Source of the DNA: CBDAQD01 sp965275905 | GTDB taxonomy: Bacteria; Pseudomonadota; Alphaproteobacteria; Rhizobiales; JAJFHC01 | Direction: 5' to 3' | Length of the DNA: 64,000 bases | Assembly: GCA_965275905.1 (NCBI GenBank) | Contig: CBDHYJ010000008.1 | Coordinates: forward strand, 32,811-96,810 | In this document: positions 8,206-16,784 of the stretch, in pieces | Layout: each line of letters opens with the position of its first letter | How positions within the stretch are numbered: position 1 is the first letter of the stretch | Position numbers and translations under genes: made by a program | The notes under the pieces: generated by a model | The model's database searches: none | Told to the model about the DNA's origin: nothing | What the model saw: only the letters and a program-made list of their open reading frames with translations

Positions 8206-9111
8206 ATGGCCAATCTCGACATTTCACGGAAGATCCTCGACATCCTGCGGCGCGAGCGGGCGCAAAGCGGATTCCATATCCGCGAGCAATGGCTGGCTGA
8301 CGCCCTCGGCGTTTCCCGTTCGCCCGTCAGGCTTGCACTGAAGCAGCTCGAAGGCCTGAATGTCGTCCGTTCGGAGCAGAAGAAGGGCTACTTTCTCGAT
8401 GTCGGAACGGACTCGTCCGAGTTCGAGCAGATCGATCTGCCGCTTCCCGAGCCGGAACGGATTTACCGGCAGATCGCGAGTGAGCGTTTCGCCAATCTGA
8501 TCGGCAACCAGATCTCCGTCGGCGATCTGGTGCGGCGCTACGGCGTGAATCGCAGCGTGATCCAGAAAGTGCTTGCCCGCATGCAGGAAGACGGTCTGGT
8601 CGAAAAGACGCCGGGCCATGGCTGGATTTTCGGGCCGGCGCTCAATGACGAGGCGTCGTATCAGGAGAGCTATCGGTACCGGCTTCTAATCGAACCGTCC
8701 GCATTGCTTCAGGAGCGGTTCCTGCTCGCGCCCGACCGTCTCGGTCACCTGCGCCGGATCCATCTCAGCGCGCTGACCTCCGGGCTGGTCAATGAGAGCA
8801 TCGCTTCACTGTTCGACATCGATGCCGAATTCCACGACACGCTGGCCGAGGCCTGCGGAAACCGGTTCCTGGAACAGGCAATCCGTCAGCAGACCCGTCT
8901 CCGGCGCCTGTCCGAATACGAAAAATACACTTCGCGCGAGAGGCTTGAGGAGTCGTTCGCCGAACACCTCTCCATTCTGGATGCGATCGAAAACGGGGCC
9001 TTCGCCGAAGCGGCTGAAAGGATGTCGCTGCATATCCGCATGTCGGACGCAACACGCCCGGATTTCCGCAAAGTCCGGGTCCTGGCGCACCGACGCCTGA
9101 CGCGCCGATAA
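8206..9111 (+). CDS. GntR-family regulator with two winged helices and an FCD domain
   Basis: A 301-residue regulator with an unusual layout. A first winged helix is at about residues 5-60 (IREQWLADALGVSRSPVRLALKQLE with wing RSEQKKGYFLD). A second is at about 80-140 (ISVGDLVRRYGVNRSVIQKV, wing EKTPGHGWIFGP). An all-helical FCD ligand domain follows, with metal-site-type residues (EFHDTLAEACGN and a late LHIRMS). The start at 8206 has GGAGCAGG upstream; a GTG 30 nt earlier is also in frame. It precedes the polyamine-type transporter operon on the same strand and probably controls it through the 9.1-9.2 kb intergenic region. Confidence 0.75.
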   Translation: MANLDISRKILDILRRERAQSGFHIREQWLADALGVSRSPVRLALKQLEGLNVVRSEQKKGYFLDVGTDSSEFEQIDLPLPEPERIYRQIASERFANLIGNQISVGDLVRRYGVNRSVIQKVLARMQEDGLVEKTPGHGWIFGPALNDEASYQESYRYRLLIEPSALLQERFLLAPDRLGHLRRIHLSALTSGLVNESIASLFDIDAEFHDTLAEACGNRFLEQAIRQQTRLRRLSEYEKYTSRERLEESFAEHLSILDAIENGAFAEAAERMSLHIRMSDATRPDFRKVRVLAHRRLTRR

Positions 9112-9160
9112 TCGTTCAAAAATTGTTCAAAGGCTCCGGACAGCATTTTTTTGTTGTCGA

Positions 9161-9186
9161 TTGTATCTTTTTCGCAAAAAATACAA
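9161..9186. promoter_or_regulatory. Candidate operator: long AT-rich inverted repeat
   Basis: TTGTAT (9161-9166) and ATACAA (9181-9186) face each other across an inner T5/A5 match, so the whole element is an imperfect 26-bp palindrome. It lies about 100 nt upstream of the solute-binding-protein gene and 50 nt after the regulator gene. Two GTTCAAA copies (9114-9135) sit just upstream. A rho-independent terminator is unlikely because the stem is AT-only; a GntR operator is the better reading. Confidence 0.4.
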
Positions 9187-9282
9187 AACGCATCTGAAGG
9201 GACCGCCAATTTGGGGCAAAAAGGGTGGTCCAATCGCCAAAGTCCGGGGAACCGGGCGAAATCGCAGAGAGGGAATCGTCGA

Positions 9283-10332
9283 ATGCAAATTTCGAAGACT
9301 TTTATGCGCGCAGCAGTGATGGCCGTGTCACTTGCCGTCGGCGCCGCGATGGCAGAAGGCAAGATCGTCATTTCGAACTGGGACGGCTATATGCCCAAGG
9401 ACCTGCCTGAAAAATTCAAGGCGGCGACGGGCATCGAGGTCGAGGTGGCGCTGCATGCCACCAACGAGGAGATCATGGGCAAGGTCGTGGCCGGAAAGGG
9501 CAAGGGCTACGATGTGTTGTTCGTGTCATCGCCGTTTGCCGAGGCCCTGAACAAGCTGAATCTGGCTGCAAAGATCGATGCCTCAAAGATCCCCAATCTG
9601 TCCAACCTCTACCCGGAAGCAAACAAGCTTGCCTATGACCCGGGCAATACGTTCTCCGTGCCCTATGCCTGGGGCACGACCGGTCTGTGCTATCGCTCCG
9701 ATCTGGTGAAGGGCAGTCCGGAAAGCTGGAATTCATTGCTGAAACCGGCCGCGGATCTGAAAGGCAAGATCACGATGCTGGCGACCGACCGCTGGCTCAT
9801 GGCAGCCGGTATGCTTGCCCAAGGCTATTCGGTGAACGAGACCGATCAGGGCAAGATCGATGAGGTGAAGGGCCTTCTTATCAACGCCAAGAAGAACCTG
9901 CTTGCCTATGACGACACGACTTTCTACTCCAAGCTGGTCTCGGGCGAAGCGAGTTTGGTTCACGCTTGGGATGGCTGGTGCAACTACGGCATCGCGGAGA
10001 ACAACAAGATCAAATACGTGATTCCGAAAGAGGGCACCGATCTCTGGGTCGACACGATGGTCGTGACCGCGGCATCCGAGAACAAGGAAGCCGCTCACAA
10101 GTTCATCGACTACGTCCTGAGTGCGGATACCGGAAAGTGGGTTGCCGAGAACATCCTCTACAAGGTCCCGAACAAGGCCGCCATGGATGCGCTCGACAAG
10201 AAGCTGTTCGAGACCTATCCGAACCTCGGCATGAAGCCTGCCGACATGATGAAGCAGGAACAGCTCCGCGACCTCGGCGCGGCCCAGAAGGCCTATTCGA
10301 AAGCGGTCACCGAAATTACAGCATCCAACTGA
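9283..10332 (+). CDS. ABC transporter substrate-binding protein, spermidine/putrescine (PotD/PotF) type
   Basis: A 349-residue periplasmic binding protein. A Sec signal peptide ends near AAMAEG, and the mature start GKIVISNWDGYMPKDLPEKF is the classic opening of the PotD/PotF family. Internal markers are FVSSPFAEALNKLN, FSVPYAWGTTGLCYR and LVHAWDGWCNYG. It would capture a polyamine-like or other cationic solute and deliver it to the two permeases that follow. The ATG at 9283 has a GAGAGGGA ribosome site and starts the signal peptide. The exact ligand cannot be read from the sequence. Confidence 0.85.
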   Translation: MQISKTFMRAAVMAVSLAVGAAMAEGKIVISNWDGYMPKDLPEKFKAATGIEVEVALHATNEEIMGKVVAGKGKGYDVLFVSSPFAEALNKLNLAAKIDASKIPNLSNLYPEANKLAYDPGNTFSVPYAWGTTGLCYRSDLVKGSPESWNSLLKPAADLKGKITMLATDRWLMAAGMLAQGYSVNETDQGKIDEVKGLLINAKKNLLAYDDTTFYSKLVSGEASLVHAWDGWCNYGIAENNKIKYVIPKEGTDLWVDTMVVTAASENKEAAHKFIDYVLSADTGKWVAENILYKVPNKAAMDALDKKLFETYPNLGMKPADMMKQEQLRDLGAAQKAYSKAVTEITASN

Positions 10333-10416
10333 CGGTTGTTTCTCCCGAGGAGGCCGGCGAGGCAGGCAGTGCAGACTGTCCGTCCCGCCGGCTTTCCAGA
10401 CTGGCGGTGACGGGGC

Positions 10417-11277
10417 ATGACCCGGCGGTTCGATACGTTCCTTCTCATCCTGCCCGGCGTGGGCTGGCTCACGGTCTTCATGATCGTGCCCTGCCTGATC
10501 GTGTTCTTCTTCAGCTTCTTCGAGCGCGGCGTCTACGGCGGCATTGACTACATCTTCACGCTGGAAAATTTCGCGCGTGCCGGGGAACCGATCTACCGGT
10601 CGATTTTTTTCACGTCTGCACGCATCGCATTGACCGCGACGGTCGTTGCGGTTCTGATCGCATACCCGGCCGCTTACGCGATTTCGCTTGCCCCGAGAAA
10701 CCGGCAGACGCGCTATCTCTTTCTGATCATGTTGCCCTTCTGGAGCAACTATCTGATCCGGACCTATGCCTGGATCGTCCTGCTCAATCGCGAAGGCCTG
10801 ATCAACAAGGGACTGGGTTCAATCGGCCTGATCGATCAGCCGCTGGACATTCTCTATAACGAGTTCGCCGTGATCGTCGGCCTTGTCTACAACTACCTGC
10901 CGTTTGTCATTCTTGCCATCTATGCCTCGCTCCAGAGGCTCAATCCGGAGATCCGCGAGGCGTCCGAAGACCTCGGCGCCCCGGCGTGGAAGACATTTCT
11001 GCGCGTGACTCTGCCGTTGACGTTGCCGGGCGTTGCGGCAGGCTCGGTCTTCGTCTTCGTTCTGTCGATCGGCAATTTCATCACGCCCGATCTTCTGGGA
11101 GGCGGACGCATCGTGATGGTAGGGAATCTGATCTATGACCAGTTCCTGTCGGCACGCGACTGGCCATTCGGGGCGGCGCTTTCTCTGGCGCTGATCTTCA
11201 TCATGATGCTGTTGCTGTTTGCTCAGGCCGTCGCGGTCAACCGCGCCCAGCGGGGCAGGGAGCCAGCACATGGCTAG
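10417..11277 (+). CDS. ABC transporter permease, PotB/PotH type
   Basis: A 286-residue inner-membrane permease of the spermidine/putrescine type with about six membrane helices. The BPD_transp_1 signature for ATPase coupling is EASEDLGAPAWKTFLRVTLPLTLPG (EAA loop, about residues 185-210). LLILPGVGWLTVFMIVPCLIVF is the first helix. It is followed directly by the second permease, overlapping it by 8 nt. Length is usual for PotB. Confidence 0.87.
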   Translation: MTRRFDTFLLILPGVGWLTVFMIVPCLIVFFFSFFERGVYGGIDYIFTLENFARAGEPIYRSIFFTSARIALTATVVAVLIAYPAAYAISLAPRNRQTRYLFLIMLPFWSNYLIRTYAWIVLLNREGLINKGLGSIGLIDQPLDILYNEFAVIVGLVYNYLPFVILAIYASLQRLNPEIREASEDLGAPAWKTFLRVTLPLTLPGVAAGSVFVFVLSIGNFITPDLLGGGRIVMVGNLIYDQFLSARDWPFGAALSLALIFIMMLLLFAQAVAVNRAQRGREPAHG

Positions 11278-12061
11278 GCCCGCCACAGCTCGCCGCCTGC
11301 TAGGAGCCCATCTGTGGGTAACCTACGTGTTCCTCTACGGACCGATCCTCGTGCTCATGGTCCTCAGTTTCAACCGGGCCGGCCTGCCGACCGTATGGAC
11401 CGGGTTTTCGTTCGAGTGGTACGGGAAACTCGCTGAAAGTCCCGAAATTCTGGCTGCCGCGATCAATACGCTGATCGTGGCTTTCGTCTCGACCGTGATC
11501 GCGACGACGCTGGGGACACTGCTTGCTCTTGGTGTGGAACGGCGGCGAGCATCGAATACCCTCGATGCCCTCTTGTTCGCGCCCATGATCATTCCCGACA
11601 TTGTTCTGGCGATCGCACTGCTGTCTTTCTTCACGCTGCTTGAGGTCACACTCGGGCTGCACTCGATCATTCTCTCCCACGTCGTCTTCAACATCGCGTT
11701 CGTGTGCGCGGTCGTGCGCACGCGGCTGAAACATTTCGACCATTCGATCGTCGAAGCATCGATCGATCTCGGTGCCGACCGTTTCACCACATTCAGGCGC
11801 GTGACCTTGCCCGTGATCTTTCCCGGCGTGCTCGCCGGCGCACTGCTTGCCTTTACGCTGTCCTTCGACGAATTCATCATCGCTTTCTTTACGGCCGGTG
11901 CCGGCGCCAGTTCCACAACGCTGCCCATGCGGATTTACTCCATGATCCGCTTCGGCGTGACGCCGGAGATCAACGCCATGGCGACGATCATCATGCTGAT
12001 CAGCTTTACGCTCGTGTTTTTCTCGCAGCGGCTCAACCGGGATGCGGTGACCGGCGGATGA
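11270..12061 (+). CDS. ABC transporter permease, PotC/PotI type
   Basis: A 263-residue permease partner. The opening WVTYVFLYGPILVLMVLSFN and the EAA loop EASIDLGADRFTTFRRVTLPV are typical of PotC, and SFDEFIIAFFTAG is the conserved late segment. The ATG at 11270 lies inside the end of the preceding permease with a GCAGGGAG ribosome site, and its own stop overlaps the ATPase start (ATGA). The three membrane and ATPase genes are therefore translationally coupled. Confidence 0.87.
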   Translation: MARPATARRLLGAHLWVTYVFLYGPILVLMVLSFNRAGLPTVWTGFSFEWYGKLAESPEILAAAINTLIVAFVSTVIATTLGTLLALGVERRRASNTLDALLFAPMIIPDIVLAIALLSFFTLLEVTLGLHSIILSHVVFNIAFVCAVVRTRLKHFDHSIVEASIDLGADRFTTFRRVTLPVIFPGVLAGALLAFTLSFDEFIIAFFTAGAGASSTTLPMRIYSMIRFGVTPEINAMATIIMLISFTLVFFSQRLNRDAVTGG

Positions 12062-13125
12062 GCGGAAAAGCGGTCATAAGCCTGGAGAGAGTCACGCGGC
12101 GCTTCGGCGCGCTAACGGCCGTAGACGCGGTCTCCGTCGATTTCACGGAAGGTGAGTTTTTCGCGCTCCTCGGGCCATCCGGGTGCGGAAAGACCACGCT
12201 CCTGCGCATGATTGCAGGGTTCGAAGACCCCGACGAAGGACAGATCATGCTCGACGGCGAAGACATGACGGGCCTGAGGGCCAATCGCCGCCCGGTCAAT
12301 CTCATGTTCCAGTCCTATGCCCTGTTTCCCCACATGACCGTTCGCGGCAATGTCTCTTACGGACTCGAAATGGAGCAACTCGACAAGACGGAGATCCGGC
12401 GCCGCGTCGAGGAAATCCTGGAGATGACGGAACTTGCCGCACTGGCAGACCGCAAACCTCACCAGCTGTCGGGCGGGCAGAAACAGCGCGTGGCGTTAGC
12501 GCGGGCGCTCGTGAAGCGGCCCCGGGTCCTTCTGCTCGACGAGCCGCTGGGCGCGCTCGACAAGAAGCTGCGCGAGCAGATGCAACTGGAGCTGAAGCGG
12601 TTGCAGCACGATCTCGGCATCACGTTTGTCGTCGTTACGCACGATCAGGAGGAGGCGCTGGTCATGGCCGACCGTATCGCTCTCATGAAGGATGGCCGTA
12701 TCGAACAACTGGCCGATCCGGTGAGCCTCTACGAGGAACCGGAATCGCGGTTCGTCGCCGGTTTTATCGGGGTGACCAACCTTATCGAAGGCAAGGCATC
12801 GAAAGACGGCTTTGCGGTCGACGGGCTCGGGGTTCTCCAGAACTGTGATGAGAATGCCCGCGGATCCGCAGCCCTTTCGATCCGCCCCGAACGCATACGA
12901 ATCTCCATGGCGACAAAACTCGATGCGCATGCAGCAGTCGAAGGTTCGATTGCGGATATCGCCTACCACGGACAGGACCGGAACCTGCTGGTCGCCGTCG
13001 ACGGTCTCGATCAGCCGCTGACCGTCCGCGTGCCGGCAGGAGACGAAAGTGCCGTCGCTCTGAAGACCGGCGACACGGTCTGGTGCAACTGGCGCCCGGA
13101 ACACGCGCGTCTGCTAAAGGAATGA
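12058..13125 (+). CDS. ABC transporter ATP-binding protein, PotA/PotG type
   Basis: A 355-residue ATPase. Walker A is GPSGCGKTT (about residues 38-46), the signature is LSGGQKQRVALARAL, and Walker B is VLLLDEPLGALDKKLR. The H-loop is VVTHDQEEAL. A TOBE domain at the C-terminus (ALSIRPERIRI...) is standard for the polyamine/iron/molybdate group. It energises the two permeases. Nothing is missing, so the importer should be functional. Confidence 0.88.
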   Translation: MSGKAVISLERVTRRFGALTAVDAVSVDFTEGEFFALLGPSGCGKTTLLRMIAGFEDPDEGQIMLDGEDMTGLRANRRPVNLMFQSYALFPHMTVRGNVSYGLEMEQLDKTEIRRRVEEILEMTELAALADRKPHQLSGGQKQRVALARALVKRPRVLLLDEPLGALDKKLREQMQLELKRLQHDLGITFVVVTHDQEEALVMADRIALMKDGRIEQLADPVSLYEEPESRFVAGFIGVTNLIEGKASKDGFAVDGLGVLQNCDENARGSAALSIRPERIRISMATKLDAHAAVEGSIADIAYHGQDRNLLVAVDGLDQPLTVRVPAGDESAVALKTGDTVWCNWRPEHARLLKE

Positions 13126-13144
13126 CAAGTAAAGGGAGGACACC

Positions 13145-14437
13145 ATGAGCCAGAAGACAATCGCATTCTTTCCCGAGGCCGCCTTCGGGCCCGCCCTCAA
13201 TTCGGTAGGCATTGCACAGGCGATAGAGAAACTCGGCCACAAGGCCATATTCCTGTCCGATCCCGGATTCGCCGAAGTCTACGAGGGCTACGGTTTCGAA
13301 TGCCGGCCGGTAAACCTATCCGAACCGATGCCGCCGGAGGAGATGGCCAAATTCTGGGAGAATTTCATCAACGGCCATATACCGAATTTCGCCAAGAAGC
13401 CGATCGATCAGATCGACAACTACGTCAAGGACTGCTGGGAAGCGATTGTCGACAGCGCCAAGTGGGCGGAGAAGGATCTGCCCGGCATTCTCGCCGATAT
13501 CAAGCCGGATGCGGTATGCGTCGACAATGTCATTCTGTTCCCCGCCATCAAGCGCTACGCCAAGGAAAACGGCAAGCCCTGGGTGCGCATCATTTCCTGC
13601 TCCGAAAATGAGATCGAGGACCCAGCCATTCCGCCGCATCTTTCGGGATGCGGGGAATCCGATACGGCATGCCACGCGGCGTTCCGTGCCCGGTTCCATG
13701 AAGTGATCAAACCGATCCACGATGACTTCAACGCGTTTCTGGCGGAGTGTGGCGAAGACGCCTATGAACTGGGCGAGTTCTTCGAGGCGTCGCCGCACAT
13801 GAACATGCTGCTCTATCCGGAGCCGGTGAAGTTCAACAGGTCCGAACCGCTGGATCCGGCACAGTTCCAGTATCTGGAAGGCTGCGTCCGTCAGGACGAG
13901 GCCTATGACGTCCCGGAGTTCAAAGCCCATAACGACAAGCCGCTCATCTATGTCAGCTACGGGTCTCTCGGTGCCGGCGACACGGATCTGCTGAAGCGCG
14001 TCATCGATGCGGTTTCGTCGATGGAAGTGCGCGCACTGGTCAATGTGGGAGATTACATGGAGGCCTATGACAGCGTGCCGGACAACGTCCATATCGCCGG
14101 CTGGTATCCGCAGCCTTCGGTCATGCCGCAGGTCGACATGGTGATCCACCACGGCGGCAACAACAGCTTTACGGAGTGTCTCTATTTCGGCAAACCGGCG
14201 ATCATCATGCCGTATGTCTGGGATGGTCATGACAACGCGACGCGGGTCCAGGAAACCGGCCACGGGTTCAAGCTCGACCGTTACAACTGGACCGCGGACG
14301 AGTTGGCGGAAAAGATCAACACCTGCCTGAACGACGCCGCCATGAAAGCGAAGCTCGAAGCCACGTCCCGGCATATGCAGTCGCAGCACGGTCCGAGCAA
14401 GGCGGCTGGTATCCTCAACGACCTGATCGGAGCCTGA
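13145..14437 (+). CDS. Glycosyltransferase, GT1/MGT-like (UDP-glucosyltransferase fold)
   Basis: A 430-residue GT-B enzyme. The N-terminal half (FFPEAAFGPALNSVGIAQAIEKLGH) binds the acceptor. The C-terminal half contains LIYVSYGSLG, VHIAGWYPQPSVMPQVDM and the donor-binding motif IHHGGNNSFTECLYFGKP followed by MPYVWDGHDNATRVQ, which matches the antibiotic/macroside glycosyltransferase signature. It lies 19 nt after the transporter ATPase with an AAGGGAGGA ribosome site, so it belongs to the same operon. Such enzymes normally glycosylate small hydrophobic acceptors; its place in an uptake operon is unusual. Donor and acceptor are unknown. Confidence 0.78.
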   Translation: MSQKTIAFFPEAAFGPALNSVGIAQAIEKLGHKAIFLSDPGFAEVYEGYGFECRPVNLSEPMPPEEMAKFWENFINGHIPNFAKKPIDQIDNYVKDCWEAIVDSAKWAEKDLPGILADIKPDAVCVDNVILFPAIKRYAKENGKPWVRIISCSENEIEDPAIPPHLSGCGESDTACHAAFRARFHEVIKPIHDDFNAFLAECGEDAYELGEFFEASPHMNMLLYPEPVKFNRSEPLDPAQFQYLEGCVRQDEAYDVPEFKAHNDKPLIYVSYGSLGAGDTDLLKRVIDAVSSMEVRALVNVGDYMEAYDSVPDNVHIAGWYPQPSVMPQVDMVIHHGGNNSFTECLYFGKPAIIMPYVWDGHDNATRVQETGHGFKLDRYNWTADELAEKINTCLNDAAMKAKLEATSRHMQSQHGPSKAAGILNDLIGA

Positions 14438-14439
14438 TC

Positions 14440-14808
14440 TTGGCGACCAATCTCAACTCCACCGCCCCGCATATTGCCAATGCCTCGAATTGGGACGAGG
14501 ACCTGGTGGACTGGGGCGGGCACCTTGAGCCCATTGACGGCCGGTCGATGAATACCGGCCGGCTGCTGTGGAAAGGCGAAGAGGACGGCCTGCCGGAGGC
14601 GGGTGTGTGGATCTGCACGCCCGGGAGCTGGCGGCTTGATCTGCCGCGCGACGAGCTTTGTCATTTCGTGTCCGGCAAAGCGACCTATTCGAGTGATGAC
14701 GGCGAGGTGATCGAGGTCGTTCCGCACACGGTCGTGCATTTCCGCGAAGGCTGGAGCGGGACCGTGACCGTTCACGAGACAATCCGCAGTGTTTACATGC
14801 TGCGTTGA
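14440..14808 (+). CDS. Cupin-domain protein (DUF861-like), first of a pair
   Basis: A 122-residue single-domain cupin. Key stretches are AGVWICTPGSWRLDLPRDELCHFVSGKA and the closing VHFREGWSGTVTVHETIRSVYML, which place it in the DUF861/EutQ-like group. It starts with TTG two nt after the glycosyltransferase stop, within a CGGAGCC ribosome site. It shares most motifs with the next gene, so the two are tandem duplicates. DUF861 proteins often accompany amine or ureide catabolism; a specific reaction cannot be named. Confidence 0.75.
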   Translation: MATNLNSTAPHIANASNWDEDLVDWGGHLEPIDGRSMNTGRLLWKGEEDGLPEAGVWICTPGSWRLDLPRDELCHFVSGKATYSSDDGEVIEVVPHTVVHFREGWSGTVTVHETIRSVYMLR

Positions 14809-14820
14809 GGGAGATGCGAC

Positions 14821-15195
14821 ATGAGTGTTGCCAGCAAGACCAGAACGACAGGCCCCACACCGGTGATGCATGACCCGGGAAGCCTGACCGACACGGTCGA
14901 CTGGGGTGCGATCCCGACCATGATCGAGGGGGAGAGCCGCACGTCCGGCAAACTGCTCTACAAGGGTCCGGACAACAGCCCGGAATCCGGTGTGTGGATC
15001 TGTACGCCCGGCTTCTGGGAGTGTCACGTCACGTCCGACGAGATGTGCCATTTCCTGGAAGGGCGCTGCACCTACACGCATGAGTCCGGCGACGTGATCG
15101 AGATCGAACCGGACACGGCGGCCTTTTTCCCCAAGGGCTGGAAGGGGACCTGCCGCGTGCACGAGACCGTGCGCAAGGTCTACATGATCCGCTGA
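14821..15195 (+). CDS. Cupin-domain protein (DUF861-like), second of a pair
   Basis: A 124-residue cupin homologous to its upstream neighbour: SGVWICTPGFWECHVTSDEMCHFLEG corresponds to AGVWICTPGSW...DELCHF, and both end in HETVRKVYM/HETIRSVYM. It starts 12 nt after the first cupin with a GGGAG ribosome site. The pair may form a heteromer or act on related substrates in the same pathway as the aldehyde dehydrogenase that follows. Confidence 0.75.
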   Translation: MSVASKTRTTGPTPVMHDPGSLTDTVDWGAIPTMIEGESRTSGKLLYKGPDNSPESGVWICTPGFWECHVTSDEMCHFLEGRCTYTHESGDVIEIEPDTAAFFPKGWKGTCRVHETVRKVYMIR

Positions 15196-15206
15196 AGGAA
15201 TTGGTC

Positions 15207-16712
15207 ATGGCGGTGTTTGATCCACACGCGGCTCAGCTGTTTCGGAGAAACGATTACGCAGAGAGCGAAGGCTGTGAGGCCCAGGATATCGTCAATCCGG
15301 CGACGCTCGAGATCGAGGGCCGTATTGCCGTGGTGACGCCGGACCTGGCAGAGGCCGTGGCACGGGAGGCCGTCGAGGCGCAAGCCGCCTGGAGAGATGT
15401 CGACGCCAAGACGCGGGCGAAACTGCTGCACGACATTGCGACCCGCATCGAGAACACGAGCTTTCATGACGTCGCCCGCCTGATGACGCTGGAGATGGGC
15501 AAGCCCTATCCTGAAGCCGTCGGCGAACTGCATAACGTGGCGCCGGCGTTCCGCTATTTCGCCGAGATGGCGCGGGACGAAGCGGGCAAGATCGCCGGCA
15601 CGACCCAGAAAGGATCGTTCCAGTTTGCCCGCTACGAACCCTACGGTGTGTCGGTCCACATCATGCCGTTCAACTTTCCGATCCTGCTGATGGTCTGGAC
15701 CGTCGCCGCATCGCTTGCGGCAGGCAATGCCTGCATCATCAAGCCGGCGGAGGCCACGAGCCTCTCGACGCTCAAGTTCATGGAACACTTCTCAGGCGTG
15801 CTGCCGCCGGGGCTGGTTTCCTGTGTCACCGGCGGGGCCGAGACCGCGCAAGCTCTCATCCGGTCGGCCAATACGCACGTGGTGGCGTTCACCGGCGGCG
15901 TGGCCGCCGCCAAAGCGGTCAACGTGGCCTGTGCCGAGCAGCTCAAGCCCTGCATTATCGAGGCTGGCGGCAATGATCCGATGATCATTTCAGAACACGC
16001 CCCGATGGATGTGGCGGTGGCCGGGTCGGTGACGGCGGCGTTCCATCTGTCGGGTCAGATCTGCACGTCATCTGAGCGGTTCTTCGTGCACGAGGCGGTT
16101 CACGACGCGTTTGTCGAACGGTTCGCCGGGATGACCAGGGACCTGCGCATCGGCAACGGGATGGATGTCGCCGAGATCGGGCCGGTGGTTTCGGAGGCTG
16201 CGCGGGCTCGCGTAATCCGGCTCGTGGACGGCGCGGTGGCCGAGGGCGCCGAAATCGTATGCGGTGGCCGCGTGCCGCCTGACTTCAACACCGGCTGGTT
16301 CTACGAGCCGACGATCCTGACCGGGGTAACGGCCGACATGGAGATCATGCGCGGCGAGGTGTTCGGGCCGGTCGCCTCGGTCTGCAAGGTCGGTTCTTTC
16401 GACGAGGCGCTCGAGCTCGCCAATGACTCCGAATTCGGGCTCGGCGCTTCGGTGTTCACGACCGACCTCAAGGAAGCGATGCAGGCTGCCGAGATGCTCC
16501 AGTCAGGCATGGTCTGGGTCAACAACCCGCTGATCGACAATGACGCCCTGCCGTTCGGCGGCTGGAAGAATTCGGGGCTGGGCCGGGAACTGGGACGCCA
16601 GGGGCTCGATGCCTTCCGGCAGTCGAAGATGGTGATCATCGACCACGACCCGGTGATCTCTGACTGGTGGTATCCTTACGACGATGCCGCGTTCGAGAAA
16701 CCGGGGGCGTGA
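15207..16712 (+). CDS. NAD(P)-dependent aldehyde dehydrogenase
   Basis: A 501-residue ALDH. The catalytic Cys is at about residue 286 in SGQICTSSERFF and the general-base Glu at about 252 in IIEAGGNDPM. The N-terminal half has the Rossmann segment IIKPAEATSLS and the C-terminal half the usual EVFGPVASV. It is closest in feel to succinate-semialdehyde and related omega-oxo-acid dehydrogenases. In this operon it probably oxidises the aldehyde formed from the imported amine. The ATG at 15207 has GAAGGA at the right spacing. No amine oxidase or transaminase is present in the operon, which leaves the aldehyde source open. Confidence 0.85.
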   Translation: MAVFDPHAAQLFRRNDYAESEGCEAQDIVNPATLEIEGRIAVVTPDLAEAVAREAVEAQAAWRDVDAKTRAKLLHDIATRIENTSFHDVARLMTLEMGKPYPEAVGELHNVAPAFRYFAEMARDEAGKIAGTTQKGSFQFARYEPYGVSVHIMPFNFPILLMVWTVAASLAAGNACIIKPAEATSLSTLKFMEHFSGVLPPGLVSCVTGGAETAQALIRSANTHVVAFTGGVAAAKAVNVACAEQLKPCIIEAGGNDPMIISEHAPMDVAVAGSVTAAFHLSGQICTSSERFFVHEAVHDAFVERFAGMTRDLRIGNGMDVAEIGPVVSEAARARVIRLVDGAVAEGAEIVCGGRVPPDFNTGWFYEPTILTGVTADMEIMRGEVFGPVASVCKVGSFDEALELANDSEFGLGASVFTTDLKEAMQAAEMLQSGMVWVNNPLIDNDALPFGGWKNSGLGRELGRQGLDAFRQSKMVIIDHDPVISDWWYPYDDAAFEKPGA

Positions 16713-16746
16713 GTGCATATGTCAGATGCACATGCGATTGTAGATT

Positions 16747-16781
16747 GACATCATAGATGTCATTATGACATCTATGATGTC
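16747..16781. promoter_or_regulatory. Perfect 17-bp inverted repeat at the marR start: probable MarR operator
   Basis: GACATCATAGATGTCAT (16747-16763) and its exact reverse complement (16765-16781) flank a single T. Each arm is itself a palindrome (GACATC-N3-GATGTC), so two copies of a 15-bp operator lie side by side. The element ends 3 nt before the marR ATG, covers the ribosome-site position and includes a TATGAT hexamer (16773-16778). Transcription may start at or next to the ATG (leaderless), with the regulator shutting off its own gene. Confidence 0.7.
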
Positions 16782-16784
16782 GCT

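Noticed and set aside
16747..16781. The marR palindrome as a terminator
   Set aside because: AT-rich stem with a one-base loop, no T-run, and it ends 3 nt before a start codon; operator is the better reading.
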